Below, in pieces: positions 16,546 to 25,699 of a stretch of DNA of 64,000 nt (positions are counted from its first letter, which is position 1; every line of letters begins with the position of its first letter). The stretch lies in the NCBI RefSeq assembly GCF_023684385.1, contig NZ_JAGSOJ010000004.1, forward strand, positions 186,001-250,000. The letters are read 5' to 3'. This DNA is from Oceanirhabdus seepicola (GTDB lineage Bacteria > Bacillota > Clostridia > Clostridiales > Clostridiaceae). The position numbers and the translations under genes were made by a program. The notes beneath the pieces were generated by a model, which made no database searches, was not told where the DNA came from, and saw nothing but the letters and a program-made list of their open reading frames with translations.

Positions 16546-17802
16546 ATGAAAATTGCAATTTTTAGAGGTCATAATACAATATACAATACTGGTGCTGTAG
16601 GCATAAGAAAAGAGGATGACTTAATAAATGAAGTAGCTTTTAAAGTAATCGATAAACTTAAAAATTTTGGACAAGATGTCATCGACTGTACTCCTACTGA
16701 AGCTGAATTTAAATATATTAAATCTACTACTGATAGTTTAAGTTTAAGATGTAAAAAAGCTAATACTGCTAATGTTGATATGGTAGTATCAATTCATTTT
16801 AATGCTTATAATGGCCAAGCACATGGAACAGAAGTACTTTATGTAAGTGAAAAAGGTAAAGATTTAGCACAGCCTATTCAGAATGAAATAGTTAAATTAG
16901 GTTACACAAATAGAGGGGTTAAGAAAAGAACTAATCTTTATGTATTGAATTATACTATAGCACCTGCTATTTTAATTGAATGCTGCTTTTGTGATTCAAA
17001 TATAGATATGAATCTATATGATTCTGATAAAATTGCCACTGCAATAGTACAAGGATTACTTCATGTAGAAGGAAAATTCATATTAACAGAACCAACAGCT
17101 ACTAAATCACAAATTGATGAATGGGCTGATGAAAGGTTTTTAGATGGTTCTTATAAAGAATTGCTAGATATTTATTGGACAGAATGTACAGCAAAAGAAA
17201 TCAATCCTGTTATCCCATTTGCTCAAATGTGTTATGAAACAGGTTTTCTTTATAAAATTTCTAGTACAGCTGGAATAGACGCTTCATATCACAACCCTTG
17301 TGGTTTAAAAACATCCCAAGGTGGAAGTGATACTTCATCATCAGCTCATAAAAAATTTAAGAATTGGTCAGAAGGTATAACTGCTCACTTAGATCATTTA
17401 TCACTATATTTAGGATTAGAAGGATACCCTAAAGCTTATTCCCCTGATCCTAGACATTTCAGTTGGTTGAAGGGGAAAGTCAAAGTTGTGGAGGACTTAG
17501 GAAGCACATGGACTAATTCCTCAACCTATTCTGATACGCTTTTAAAGTTCATAAAAGAAATTGAGGACACAATCGTTGAAGAAAATAATTGCTCCGAAGA
17601 ATTAAAAGAATTAAAAGTTAAATATTCTAAACTAGAAAATCAAATTAAAACATTACTAGAAGAACAGGATAATCTAAAAAAACAAAATCAAACCTTAAAA
17701 GATGAAAAAGAAAATTTAATTACTTTAGGAAACAAATATAAAGCACTTTTAATAGAAATAGCTCGTTATGTCAAAGAAAAAACAGATGTTCTTAATAAAT
17801 AA
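16546..17802 (+). CDS. Cell-wall hydrolase: N-acetylmuramoyl-L-alanine amidase plus glucosaminidase domain
   Basis: 418 aa. The N-terminal Amidase_3 domain (about 1-178) has zinc ligands in FRGHN and SIHFNAYNG and a catalytic Glu in LIECCFCDS; it cleaves the MurNAc-L-Ala bond. The middle domain (about 185-345) resembles the glucosaminidase/Flgj-type family, with YETGFLY carrying the likely catalytic Glu and a GLKTSQGG loop. The last ~65 residues form a coiled coil (ELKELKVKYSKLENQIKTL). There is no signal peptide, so it is either released by lysis or a holin, like a phage endolysin, or exported by an unknown route. No phage genes flank it. SD AAGGAG; terminator at 17857. Confidence 0.85.
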   Translation: MKIAIFRGHNTIYNTGAVGIRKEDDLINEVAFKVIDKLKNFGQDVIDCTPTEAEFKYIKSTTDSLSLRCKKANTANVDMVVSIHFNAYNGQAHGTEVLYVSEKGKDLAQPIQNEIVKLGYTNRGVKKRTNLYVLNYTIAPAILIECCFCDSNIDMNLYDSDKIATAIVQGLLHVEGKFILTEPTATKSQIDEWADERFLDGSYKELLDIYWTECTAKEINPVIPFAQMCYETGFLYKISSTAGIDASYHNPCGLKTSQGGSDTSSSAHKKFKNWSEGITAHLDHLSLYLGLEGYPKAYSPDPRHFSWLKGKVKVVEDLGSTWTNSSTYSDTLLKFIKEIEDTIVEENNCSEELKELKVKYSKLENQIKTLLEEQDNLKKQNQTLKDEKENLITLGNKYKALLIEIARYVKEKTDVLNK

Positions 17803-17856
17803 TAAATCTAAAAACTATCCACGCCTAGGCTCAAATCGAAATTATTTTTATAATAA

Positions 17857-17898
17857 AAAGACTCAATTCATATCAATCTCTTGAATTGGGCCTTTTTT
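17857..17898 (+). terminator. Terminator of the amidase gene
   Basis: The stem AAAGACTCAATTC/GAATTGGGCCTTT (one mismatch, one G-U) is followed by TTTTT, about 55 nt after the stop codon. Confidence 0.8.
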
Positions 17899-17960
17899 AT
17901 ATAATTATATGTTATTAATTAAAATTTTCTTCAGACATGAATAATTTATCCTAATATTTT

Positions 17961-19253
17961 CTAAGATTCTGTAGTACAATTACACTTCCATTTATCTGAG
18001 CTATCTTTTAAAACAGATATCAATTCTGCTAAATCCTGAATACTTAATCCAACTTCATTATAAAAACTTAATTGTTCATTTAGCACTTTATTTATGGAAT
18101 GTATTGTGCTATCATTCTTTTGAGTAGTTACCAAAATATCACTCATTATATTAGCAATAGTCTCTGAAATTCTAGATTGATCGCTTGATGAACTAGATAT
18201 CCTTCTAATTTCATCTGTTATTATCTCTGTTCGTTCTAATATTGTTTTAAATTCTTCGGCTATATCCTTGGATTTCTTAACACTTATATCCATAATATGT
18301 TGATCTTTTCTAATTATTCTATCTGCGTAATTTGCCTTGTCTTGAATTTCATTAATTAATAAACTTATTTTAGATATAGATTCATTACTTTTTACTGCTA
18401 ATTTCTTAATTTCCTCTGTAACTACAGTAAAACCTTTCCCACGTTCTCCTGCTCTTGCTGCTTCAATTGCAGCATTTAATGAAAGTAAATTTGTCTGTTC
18501 GGAAATACCTTTTATAATGGAACCTATTTCTCCAATATGTTCTGATGAAACTTTTAGTGCTATTATAGCTTCAAAGACTTCGTCCATAGATTCTTTTGAT
18601 TTATTATTTGCTTCTAAAACATCGCTTATTTCTCTTTTTCCAATACTTACTGAATTCAAAATTTCCTTACTACTTTCAAAAGCATTTTGTGATTTTTGCG
18701 AAATCACTTGTGTATTACTAGCCATTTCTTGAATACTTGCTGTGACTTCTTCTATATTTCCAGCATTAGCACTCGAAAAATGTGTTAACTCATTTAAATC
18801 ATTAGTAATTTCATGTATTCCATCAAAAGCCCGTGTTCCAGATATTGCTAGTTCATCTACTGCTACTGATAAATTCGAAAAATAATCCTTGTTTTTTAAT
18901 ATTAAATTATTCATTTTATCTAGGAATACGTTTATTAAAATTGCTATTTCCCCTATTTCATCCTTATTATCTATATTAATTTTTCCCGTTAGCTTTCCTT
19001 TAAGAGTGTCTTTTAACACATTATTAATTTCATTTATTGAATTAACTATACATTTTACTAAATCTACTAATATAATTATATTAATCAAAGTTGATAATAT
19101 CATGAATACTCCTATGATATTATTAAACCTTACTCTCTCTATTATTTGTGTTGCAATAAAAAAAACTTGTGAAACCAATAATAAAACAGTCATTGTTAAT
19201 ACTATTAGAATCTTATTTTTAATTTTTATTTTCTTTAAATAACTCATTACCAT
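17961..19253 (-). CDS. Methyl-accepting chemotaxis protein without an external sensor domain
   Basis: 430 aa chemoreceptor that would control CheA kinase. Two membrane segments (about 15-38 and 45-68) are separated by only about six residues, so there is no extracytoplasmic ligand domain. A HAMP region follows (about 70-125), then the long coiled-coil signalling domain with the conserved tip around [19 protein letters not shown]. It may sense a membrane or cytosolic signal. No che genes are in the window. The start is the ATG at 19253 preceded by GGTGAT; an ATG two codons later is also possible. Confidence 0.9.
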   Translation of the reverse strand: MVMSYLKKIKIKNKILIVLTMTVLLLVSQVFFIATQIIERVRFNNIIGVFMILSTLINIIILVDLVKCIVNSINEINNVLKDTLKGKLTGKINIDNKDEIGEIAILINVFLDKMNNLILKNKDYFSNLSVAVDELAISGTRAFDGIHEITNDLNELTHFSSANAGNIEEVTASIQEMASNTQVISQKSQNAFESSKEILNSVSIGKREISDVLEANNKSKESMDEVFEAIIALKVSSEHIGEIGSIIKGISEQTNLLSLNAAIEAARAGERGKGFTVVTEEIKKLAVKSNESISKISLLINEIQDKANYADRIIRKDQHIMDISVKKSKDIAEEFKTILERTEIITDEIRRISSSSSDQSRISETIANIMSDILVTTQKNDSTIHSINKVLNEQLSFYNEVGLSIQDLAELISVLKDSSDKWKCNCTTES

Positions 19254-19343
19254 ATCACCACTATATCTTTAGTATTTAGTTCATTATACCTACTGACTTT
19301 TCATTATTAAATATCTAATAAAACAAATTGGATATACAATATT

Positions 19344-19390
19344 TATTCGGCACTTTCTATAAATATACCAAGATAGAAAGTGCCGAATAA
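19344..19390 (-). terminator. Strong hairpin ending the permease operon
   Basis: A 16-bp perfect stem (TTATTCGGCACTTTCTA and its complement) lies 20 nt after the stop of the small Cys protein. The T-run is weak on both sides, so it may terminate inefficiently or protect the mRNA 3' end. Confidence 0.6.
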
Positions 19391-19408
19391 TTCATTTAGT
19401 TAATAAAT

Positions 19409-19546
19409 CTACTTCTCTGCCTTTTTTGATTTACTAGTATCCTCATTTTTCACTTCTTCTTGCTCTACTATTTCTACTCCACAACTACACCCTCCTGAGT
19501 TTCCAAATAGTTTTCTTAAAATTGACTTTTTCTCTTCTTTTGCCAT
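19409..19546 (-). CDS. Small GCSCG-motif protein downstream of the permease
   Basis: 45 aa, too short for most gene callers. It starts MAKEEKKSILRKLFGN, has a central GGCSCG with two closely spaced Cys, and ends in a charged tail. The SD AGGAGG lies 8 nt before the ATG, and the gene begins 25 nt after the permease stop, so it is probably translated from the same mRNA. The Cys pair faces a permease whose own signature is PFCSCSTIP; a soft-metal-binding or redox role is a reasonable inference but no more than that. Confidence 0.65.
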   Translation of the reverse strand: MAKEEKKSILRKLFGNSGGCSCGVEIVEQEEVKNEDTSKSKKAEK

Positions 19547-19571
19547 TTATATTTCCTCCTTTAATTCATAT

Positions 19572-20498
19572 TTATATAACAAATAGATTAAACATATATC
19601 CTGAAATTGTAGCTACTAGGAAAACTGATACCACAAAAGCAACAACCATTTTTTTCTTAAATATTGTGTTTAGTAATGTTACTTCTGGTATACTTGCTCC
19701 TGCACCTCCAATAATTAGAGCCATTATTGCACCAATACTCATACCTGATGCATTAAGCGCTTTTGCTATTGGAATCATAGTTTCAGTCCTAACATACATA
19801 GGAACACCAATTACTGCTGAAACAGGTACTGCAAATAAATTTTCTGGTCCTGCAACCTTTGAAATAAAGCTCTCAGGTACAAACCCATAAATGAATGCTC
19901 CAATTCCTGCTCCCACAAATAAGAATGGTAACACTTTTAAAAATAATGAAAATGTATCTTTTAATGCTAATTTAAACACCTTAGCATGCCTTTCTCCCTT
20001 TGTTCCAGAAATAACATCATATGTTATTTCTTCATCTGATGCTCCTTTAATAGCAACATTTTTTATCTGATCTTCCATACCCATTTTTTCTAGTATTATT
20101 CCAGCTAATACTGCAAATATGAAAGTAAAAATTGCATAAATTACTGTAGTTTTAACTCCAAAGAACTTTATAAAAAGTATAATAATCATTGGATTTAATA
20201 TTGGTGATGATATTAAAAATGAGATTGTCCCGCCAAAAGGTGCTCCACTTTTAAATAGTCCAACTAAAATTGGTATTGTTGAACATGAACAAAATGGTGT
20301 TATTGCTCCTAATGCTGCTCCAAAAATATTTTGAAACCCTTTTTTAGGCTTTGTTAAAACCTTCTTTATTGTTTCTTTTGAAATATATCTCTGAAGCAGT
20401 GCTACCAGAAAACTAATTCCAATAAATAATGCAATAAGCTCTCCCATAATAAGCTTAAAGAAATCTAAAGCAACTGTTAAATTATTTACTTCAAACAT
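19572..20498 (-). CDS. Permease of the ArsP/UPF0718 (DUF318) family
   Basis: About 308 aa with eight or so membrane segments and a cytosolic loop near 150-180. The hallmark PFCSCSTIP motif in the third segment and the matching GGAGASIPEVTLL motif in the second half define this family, which includes organoarsenical exporters and Cu/Zn-linked permeases. The substrate cannot be fixed from sequence. AGAGAGGG gives better spacing to the second ATG (20498) than to the first (20504). It is followed by a 45-aa Cys protein and divergent from an HxlR-type regulator, which likely controls it. Confidence 0.85.
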   Translation of the reverse strand: MFEVNNLTVALDFFKLIMGELIALFIGISFLVALLQRYISKETIKKVLTKPKKGFQNIFGAALGAITPFCSCSTIPILVGLFKSGAPFGGTISFLISSPILNPMIIILFIKFFGVKTTVIYAIFTFIFAVLAGIILEKMGMEDQIKNVAIKGASDEEITYDVISGTKGERHAKVFKLALKDTFSLFLKVLPFLFVGAGIGAFIYGFVPESFISKVAGPENLFAVPVSAVIGVPMYVRTETMIPIAKALNASGMSIGAIMALIIGGAGASIPEVTLLNTIFKKKMVVAFVVSVFLVATISGYMFNLFVI

Positions 20499-20585
20499 AA
20501 TCATATCCCTCTCTTTTCATTTGATTTATTGTGACTATAGGTTTATTATAATTTATATACAAAAAAAGAAAAGTACGCACTTTTA

Positions 20586-20612
20586 AGTTACTAGTTACTT
20601 TTTAGATACTAT
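20586..20612. promoter_or_regulatory. Candidate HxlR operator between permease and regulator
   Basis: Direct repeats AGTTACT-AGTTACT followed by AGATACT lie in the divergent promoter region between the permease and regulator genes. HxlR-family dimers bind short repeats in such spacers. The assignment rests on location and repetition only. Confidence 0.4.
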
Positions 20613-20645
20613 AAATCAAAAAAACAGTGAAAAGGAGTTCATATT

Positions 20646-20984
20646 ATGGATATTAACAAAGGTTTAATTGAGACTTTGACTAGCTCAGAATGTGGAATAG
20701 AATTTACTTTATCCCAAATGGGTGGAAAGTGGAAACCCCTTATATTATGGTTTTTAGCAAAGAAAGGAACAAAAAGATATGGTGAAATCAAACGTTTCAT
20801 ACCGACTGTCACGAATAAGATGTTAAGTCAACAATTGAAAGAGTTAGCATGTGATGAACTTATCCACCGTAAAGATTATCAAGTAATCCCTCCCAAAGTA
20901 GAATATAGTATTACAGAAAAAGGCGAAACCTTAGTTCCAATGTTAGATTTTATGTGTTCCTGGGGATATGAAAATAATAAATAA
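20646..20984 (+). CDS. HxlR-family transcriptional regulator
   Basis: 112 aa, the usual length of this winged-helix family. Recognisable blocks are FTLSQMGGKWKPLILWFL (helix 1 to 2), GTKRYGEIKRFIP, TNKMLSQQLKEL (recognition helix) and DELIHRKDYQVIPPKVEYS (wing). The N-terminal Cys in SSECGIE is a conserved thiol sensor position in several redox- or aldehyde-sensing HxlR proteins. The divergent arrangement with the ArsP-like permease suggests it regulates that operon. SD AAAGGAG. It ends in a terminator shared with the convergent YjbR gene. Confidence 0.92.
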   Translation: MDINKGLIETLTSSECGIEFTLSQMGGKWKPLILWFLAKKGTKRYGEIKRFIPTVTNKMLSQQLKELACDELIHRKDYQVIPPKVEYSITEKGETLVPMLDFMCSWGYENNK

Positions 20985-20990
20985 CAAATA

Positions 20991-21016
20991 AAGGATGTGC
21001 TTACACACATCCTTTT
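20991..21016. terminator. Compact bidirectional terminator
   Basis: Stem GGATGTG/CACATCC with CTTTTA on the plus side and CTTTATTTG on the minus side. It ends the hxlR-like gene and overlaps the last codons of the convergent YjbR gene. Confidence 0.7.
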
Positions 21017-21363
21017 ACTTCTTTCTGCTTCTTCTTAGTCAATGAATTAAAAACTAAATCATAAGAAATATCAATTAATTTTTTTATAAAGCCTTCATCT
21101 AATTGTCCATCTAAATATACCGTATTCCAATTATCTTTATTCATGTGATAACCAGGTTTGATTTCTTCGAACATTGAACGAAATTCATGTATTTCTTCCT
21201 TTGAATATTTCAAATTAATACTTGACCTTTCTGGCTCATGTATATTTATAAGTCCAAACATTTTATCTCCAACCTTAAAAACTGGAACCGCAATCTTAAA
21301 GGGAGTATCCTCACTAGCTCCTGGTTTACTTAAAAAATATTCTCTAACCTTTTCTATGTCCAT
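21001..21363 (-). CDS. YjbR/MmcQ-family protein
   Basis: 120 aa from the ATG at 21363, chosen because AAGGAG lies 8 nt before it; the GTG at 21372 would overlap the SD. Family marks include REYFLSKPGASEDTPF near the start, KVGDKMFGLI, and the YHMNKDNWNTVYLDG segment with conserved H-x4-W. The fold resembles CyaY, and a DNA-binding role has been suggested for the family without proof. It is a single gene convergent with the hxlR-like regulator. Confidence 0.88.
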   Translation of the reverse strand: MDIEKVREYFLSKPGASEDTPFKIAVPVFKVGDKMFGLINIHEPERSSINLKYSKEEIHEFRSMFEEIKPGYHMNKDNWNTVYLDGQLDEGFIKKLIDISYDLVFNSLTKKKQKEVKGCV

Positions 21364-21454
21364 ATGTATCACTCCTTGGCTCTATATAATTTCTGAATTT
21401 ACAAATCTTTAATAATAATTATAGCATACTCCTAAATTAATACACTTATTTTAA

Positions 21455-21487
21455 AAAAATGAGTCATATCCACTAAGTGGATATGAC
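21455..21487 (-). terminator. Terminator of the Cys-rich protein gene
   Basis: A 25-nt palindrome (GTCATATCCACT/AGTGGATATGAC) is followed on the minus strand by TCATTTTTTT. Confidence 0.88.
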
Positions 21488-21503
21488 CTTTATATTCTTT
21501 GCT

Positions 21504-21788
21504 TTAACAGTAATCCCTATAATCACATTTTGTCCAATATGCAACTTTATCATAGTTAACAAAAATCTTTTTACCTTTTTTACTTTTAAGAATTATAGTT
21601 TTCCTATTGCATTTGCATACTATTCCAACAAGATATCCACATAAGCACATGCAATCTTTTCCACATTCAACACAAAGCTTTACGAATGGCTTTCTACAAC
21701 ATTTGTCATCTCTTTTGCAGCAATCTTTTTCATCATAATCATAATCATCGTAACAATTTTTGCCCATTAAATCTTTATCTTCAAACAT
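21504..21788 (-). CDS. Cysteine-rich small protein, possible spore-coat protein
   Basis: 94 aa with 14 Cys. The N-terminal third is acidic and Tyr/Asp-rich (NCYDDYDYDEKDCCKRDDKCC). The middle has CVECGKDCMCLCGY, and the C-terminal 40 residues are basic (KCNRKTIILKSKKGKK) with a strand pattern reminiscent of a small beta-barrel. SD GGGAGGAT lies 8 nt before the ATG. The acidic-Cys plus small-barrel layout resembles some clostridial spore-coat proteins, but I cannot name it. Metal binding or disulphide cross-linking is plausible. It is a single gene with its own terminator. Confidence 0.6.
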   Translation of the reverse strand: MFEDKDLMGKNCYDDYDYDEKDCCKRDDKCCRKPFVKLCVECGKDCMCLCGYLVGIVCKCNRKTIILKSKKGKKIFVNYDKVAYWTKCDYRDYC

Positions 21789-21888
21789 TTAGTTATCCTC
21801 CCTAAATTAGGTTTATCTTTTGAATAATTTTTTTATCTTTCTCTTTATATTATGATATTTACCTTTGATTTGTTACATTAAATGACAT

Positions 21889-21920
21889 AAAAAATACTGT
21901 CACTTATCTAAGCGACAGTA
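21889..21920 (-). terminator. Terminator of the secreted Ig-like protein gene
   Basis: The stem ACTGTCGCTT/AAGTGACAGT (one mismatch) is followed by ATTTTTTATG on the minus strand, ~105 nt after the stop codon. Confidence 0.8.
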
Positions 21921-22026
21921 CTACATTATCTTTACTGTTTATTTTTCTCTATAAATCTTAGTACAGTATCATACATTTCAACTGTGTATAGATTCCTTTG
22001 AAAAAAAATTTCTTGGTTATATTTTA

Positions 22027-23136
22027 TTATTTAGTTTTGAAATTTATTTCTATATCCTTCTGGTACACATCTCCATCAGCTGCTTTTATTAATCCTTTTG
22101 GTACAAATAATGTATACTTAGTATTTGAATCTAAAGGTCTGCTTGGTATAATTAAGAAATTATCTTTAGCAGTTATTCCAGGTTGAGTTTTTTTTATTTT
22201 AATTCTAACACCATTTTCATCTTTTAAAATAATTTTACCTACCTCATAACATCTAACAGTATCTTTTGCAAACACTAAGTCCATATAATTATACTTCATT
22301 TTATAATCTTGTTGATTTTGGTTTGGAACTGTTTGGCTTAACAAAAAGTTTGATTTTACTGTGATATTTGCCTTTATCACATTATCACATCCGTCTATTT
22401 CTCCTTCACAAACATACTCGCCAACTTTCTTAATATCTAATTGATTAGTCGTCCAATTTATTTTTTCCATACCTGTAGTTCCATCACTATATTTAACCTT
22501 AAGCTTTTTAGGCAGACTATACTCATCTCCAACATATAAACTTACGTTTATATCTTTAACTGAAACTACTTTAGGAAACACTATTAATTTTAAGGTAACT
22601 TTTTCATTATATCCCCTAACATTACCCACATAAGTAAAAGTTCCCATCTCATTTGTAAGGATTTCTTCATCCCATCGAACTGGAACATTTACTTTTTCTC
22701 CATTTTCTAATATTGCTTCAACCACTCTAGGAGCTTCATACTCATTATTATAATAAGTGAAATCCCATAATTGAATTACATTTTTTATCCTATAAGAAAT
22801 TTTAAATTTAAATTCATAATCTTCTTTCAAGCCATTTTCAGTTCTCTTTACAACTAATGTATACTCCTCTAAAGGTGAATATCCTCCTTCTGGTGGATAT
22901 ATTAAGATTTTCTTTTCTTCTTTAATCTCTAAGGAAACATTTATTATTTTATCTTTAGAATCTTTTACAATAATATTTTCTAGTACACCCTCTGGAACAG
23001 CTTTATTAAAAACTATTGTCCATATTTTATCACTTTTAACTACAGCTTTTTCATGATTTTCTTCTGCTAGTGTATTAACAATCATAATGTTCATAATAAA
23101 CATTGTCAGTAATAAAATCCTTATAATCTTCTTCAT
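22027..23136 (-). CDS. Secreted protein with bacterial Ig-like domains
   Basis: 369 aa with a signal peptide (KKIIRILLLTMFIMNIMIVN, cleavage after TLA). An SbsA-type Ig-like domain (about 35-110, with TIVFNKAVPEG) is followed by two Big_4-like repeats (about 115-185 and 190-265; the second ends in the family pattern KVGEYVCEGEIDG). A second SbsA-type domain covers about 285-369 (YTLFVPKGLI). Such modules bind or space ligands at the cell surface. No SLH, CWB2 or LPXTG anchor is seen, so it is either released or held non-covalently. SD AAGGGGAT. Single gene. Confidence 0.8.
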   Translation of the reverse strand: MKKIIRILLLTMFIMNIMIVNTLAEENHEKAVVKSDKIWTIVFNKAVPEGVLENIIVKDSKDKIINVSLEIKEEKKILIYPPEGGYSPLEEYTLVVKRTENGLKEDYEFKFKISYRIKNVIQLWDFTYYNNEYEAPRVVEAILENGEKVNVPVRWDEEILTNEMGTFTYVGNVRGYNEKVTLKLIVFPKVVSVKDINVSLYVGDEYSLPKKLKVKYSDGTTGMEKINWTTNQLDIKKVGEYVCEGEIDGCDNVIKANITVKSNFLLSQTVPNQNQQDYKMKYNYMDLVFAKDTVRCYEVGKIILKDENGVRIKIKKTQPGITAKDNFLIIPSRPLDSNTKYTLFVPKGLIKAADGDVYQKDIEINFKTK

Positions 23137-23229
23137 CTTATCCCCTTCATCTAAATTATTTTATTACATTTTTACCATAATACTCCTAATAAAATTATAC
23201 TCTTAATATGTATATTAATTCAATGATTT

Positions 23230-23275
23230 ATAAAAAAAACTGTAGTAAATTTGTTTTCACAAAATATACTACAGT
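23230..23275 (-). terminator. Terminator of the first GGDEF-EAL gene
   Basis: The 9-bp stem ACTGTAGTA/TACTACAGT is followed on the minus strand by TTTTTTTTA, 12 nt past the stop codon. Confidence 0.85.
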
Positions 23276-23286
23276 CTTCTTCTTTA

Positions 23287-25584
23287 TTATTTCAATAATA
23301 ACTTATCAAGTTCATTTTCAAATACAGGTTTAGAAAAAATATAACCCTGAATTTTATCACAATTTTGTTCCTTTAAAATCTCTAATTGTTCTATATTTTC
23401 CACGCCCTCAGCAACTACATTAAAATTTAACTTTTTTGCAACTGAAATTATCCCTCCAACTATTAACTTTTCTTTTTGATTTGTATGTATTTCATCTATA
23501 AAAGATTTATCAATTTTGAGAATATCAATAGGTAGCTTAATAATATAGTTAAAAGATGAATATCCTGTTCCAAAATCATCTAAAGCAATTTTAATACCAA
23601 GCGCTCTTAATTCTTCAATTTTCTTTATATTTGGAGCTAATGATTCCATTAGAATACTTTCTGTAATTTCCAAGGTTAGAAGCTTTGGATCTAAATCAAT
23701 TTCATTTAAGATATTCTTTACTGAACCTATAAAATTAGGAGATTTTAACTGAACACTAGAAACATTAACTGATATTGAAAAATCCTTAATTCCTTTAACC
23801 TGAATATTCTTTATTTTTTTACATGCTTCCCTTAAAATTAGTTCCCCTATAGGTATAATAAGTCCCGTTTCCTCAGCTAAAGGTATAAATTCATTTGGTG
23901 GAATTAACCCCTTTTCAGGATGCCTCCACCTTACTAGTGCCTCTGCTCCTGTAAAACTATCACTTTTTAAATCCTTCTGTAACTGATAGGCAATAATAAA
24001 TTCTTTATTTTTAATAGCTTCATACATGCTCTTTTCTAGTAATACTCTCTGAATAATTTCCTCATTCATACTTTTATTAAAAACTATACATCTATTCTTA
24101 CCTAGTTCTTTTGCTTTGTTCATAGCTATTTCTGCGAACATAAAAATTTCTTCAAAACTCTTACCATGGTCTGGAAATACTGTTATTCCACTGCTTGCAC
24201 TAATAAAAAACTCATGATTCATAACTTTAATTTTCTTACTAAGAACTTGTAAAATTTTATTAGCTAAGCTTTTAACATCATTAATATTTTCAATATCGTA
24301 TAGTAAAACTATAAATTCATCACCACTGTATCTACTAAAAATACTATTAGTTGGGAGACAAGATTTAATTCTTTCACTAATAACCTTTAGAAAAAAGTCG
24401 CCTTGAACATGCCCTATCAAATCATTAACATATTTGAAATCATCTATGTCTATAACTAGTACTGCATGTTTTTCACCCTTTTCAAACCCTTCATTTTCAA
24501 GCTCATCTACTTTTTTAGAAATATATGCTTTATTATGTACCCCCGTTACCTCATCATAATATGCTACATAATTAATTCTTTCCTCATTCTTTTTTCTCTC
24601 TGTAATATTTGTATGAAATCCCGTAATTTTATAGGGTACTCCCTTTTCATCAAATAATGCCTTCCCTCTATCATATATCCATACATATTCACCAGAATTA
24701 TTTTTAATCCTATATTCACATATATATTGCTCTGTTTCCCCTGTTAGATGTTCACTCATTTTATTCTTCAAATTCTTAAAATCTTCAACATGAATATGTG
24801 AAGTCCACACTTCAGATTGTTTATATTCATCCACATTATAAATTCCAAGAAAGCTCATTGATCTCGCCGAAATAAATATTCTATCTTTTTTTAAGTCATA
24901 TTCCCATAATCCATCGTTTGCTCCATCAATAGCTAGTCTGTACCTTTCATCTGCCTCTGCTAGTTCAATCTGTGTTGTTTCATAATAACATATAACCATG
25001 CCTATCCCTATCAATAAAAACAATATACAATGAATCAAATACCATATTAACACAGAATTCAAAAACATATTTGTAAATAAATCAATAATATATATTGCTC
25101 CAAGAAAAAAACTACTCACTCCAGATATATACTTTCCAATTTGTGCATTCTTAAAAAAAATAAAAACTATAAAGCTTATAGCTATCATAAAAAATGCAAA
25201 TACAATGGATGAAAAACCTCCATCTGAGTCTAAAAGAAAAATGTCAAAACTTAATATGCATATAAAAGGAATTGTAATACCTATTATATATTTTGAATAC
25301 TTTAAAATTTTATTTTTCAAAAAAACATAAAGTCCATAAACTAATAATAACTTACCTAGCAATAATAATATATTACCTATTATATTTCCACCTGTAAATT
25401 CATCTTGCATTTCTAATAAAAAATCTAATGTGTATACAAAACATGCCATTGAAAAATAAAAAAAACTTTTCATTTTATTTTTTTTATAAAGATAGAAAAA
25501 GAGAACTGCTAATAAAAGACTGCTTATTTCTAAAAAAATTAATCCTATCATTTGTTCATTCATATAATACTCCTTAATATTCAT
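23287..25584 (-). CDS. Membrane GGDEF-EAL c-di-GMP protein with 7-TM sensor and PAS
   Basis: 765 aa. Seven hydrophobic segments fill the first ~225 residues, followed by a PAS domain (about 240-365, GANDGLWEYDL to GFHTNITE). The GGDEF domain carries RYSGDEF, that is SGDEF instead of GGDEF. The EAL domain looks complete: GAEALVRW, SVNVSSVQL, ITESILMES, DDFGTGYSS and a Lys in IDKSF. The EAL half is therefore likely an active phosphodiesterase, while cyclase activity is doubtful. The 7-TM module is shared with the histidine kinase at 28144, and PAS-GGDEF-EAL with the protein at 25805, so the three genes were built by duplication and shuffling. Two in-frame starts (25584, 25563) exist, each with its own AAGGAG, because of a 21-bp tandem duplication. 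Confidence 0.92.
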   Translation of the reverse strand: MNIKEYYMNEQMIGLIFLEISSLLLAVLFFYLYKKNKMKSFFYFSMACFVYTLDFLLEMQDEFTGGNIIGNILLLLGKLLLVYGLYVFLKNKILKYSKYIIGITIPFICILSFDIFLLDSDGGFSSIVFAFFMIAISFIVFIFFKNAQIGKYISGVSSFFLGAIYIIDLFTNMFLNSVLIWYLIHCILFLLIGIGMVICYYETTQIELAEADERYRLAIDGANDGLWEYDLKKDRIFISARSMSFLGIYNVDEYKQSEVWTSHIHVEDFKNLKNKMSEHLTGETEQYICEYRIKNNSGEYVWIYDRGKALFDEKGVPYKITGFHTNITERKKNEERINYVAYYDEVTGVHNKAYISKKVDELENEGFEKGEKHAVLVIDIDDFKYVNDLIGHVQGDFFLKVISERIKSCLPTNSIFSRYSGDEFIVLLYDIENINDVKSLANKILQVLSKKIKVMNHEFFISASSGITVFPDHGKSFEEIFMFAEIAMNKAKELGKNRCIVFNKSMNEEIIQRVLLEKSMYEAIKNKEFIIAYQLQKDLKSDSFTGAEALVRWRHPEKGLIPPNEFIPLAEETGLIIPIGELILREACKKIKNIQVKGIKDFSISVNVSSVQLKSPNFIGSVKNILNEIDLDPKLLTLEITESILMESLAPNIKKIEELRALGIKIALDDFGTGYSSFNYIIKLPIDILKIDKSFIDEIHTNQKEKLIVGGIISVAKKLNFNVVAEGVENIEQLEILKEQNCDKIQGYIFSKPVFENELDKLLLK

Positions 25585-25602
25585 ATAATACTCCTTAATA
25601 TT
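25561..25602 (-). repeat. Tandem 21-bp duplication of ribosome site and start codon
   Basis: Two perfect copies of AATATTAAGGAGTATTATATG (minus strand, first 20 of 21 nt being AATATTAAGGAGTATTATAT). Each copy holds SD and ATG, and 21 bp keeps the frame, so translation can begin at 25584 or 25563 with equally good signals; the longer form gains MNIKEYY. Confidence 0.95.
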
Positions 25603-25699
25603 AATAAAGTATTCTTAGAATACTAGTTTATTTTCTAAATATCATATATTATTCATTCTACATAATATGATATATTCCTCTATTTATTTCCATTTAATA

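Noticed and set aside
16546-17802. Prophage remnant around the amidase
   Set aside because: No phage structural, integrase or holin genes beside it; the neighbours are chromosomal single genes.
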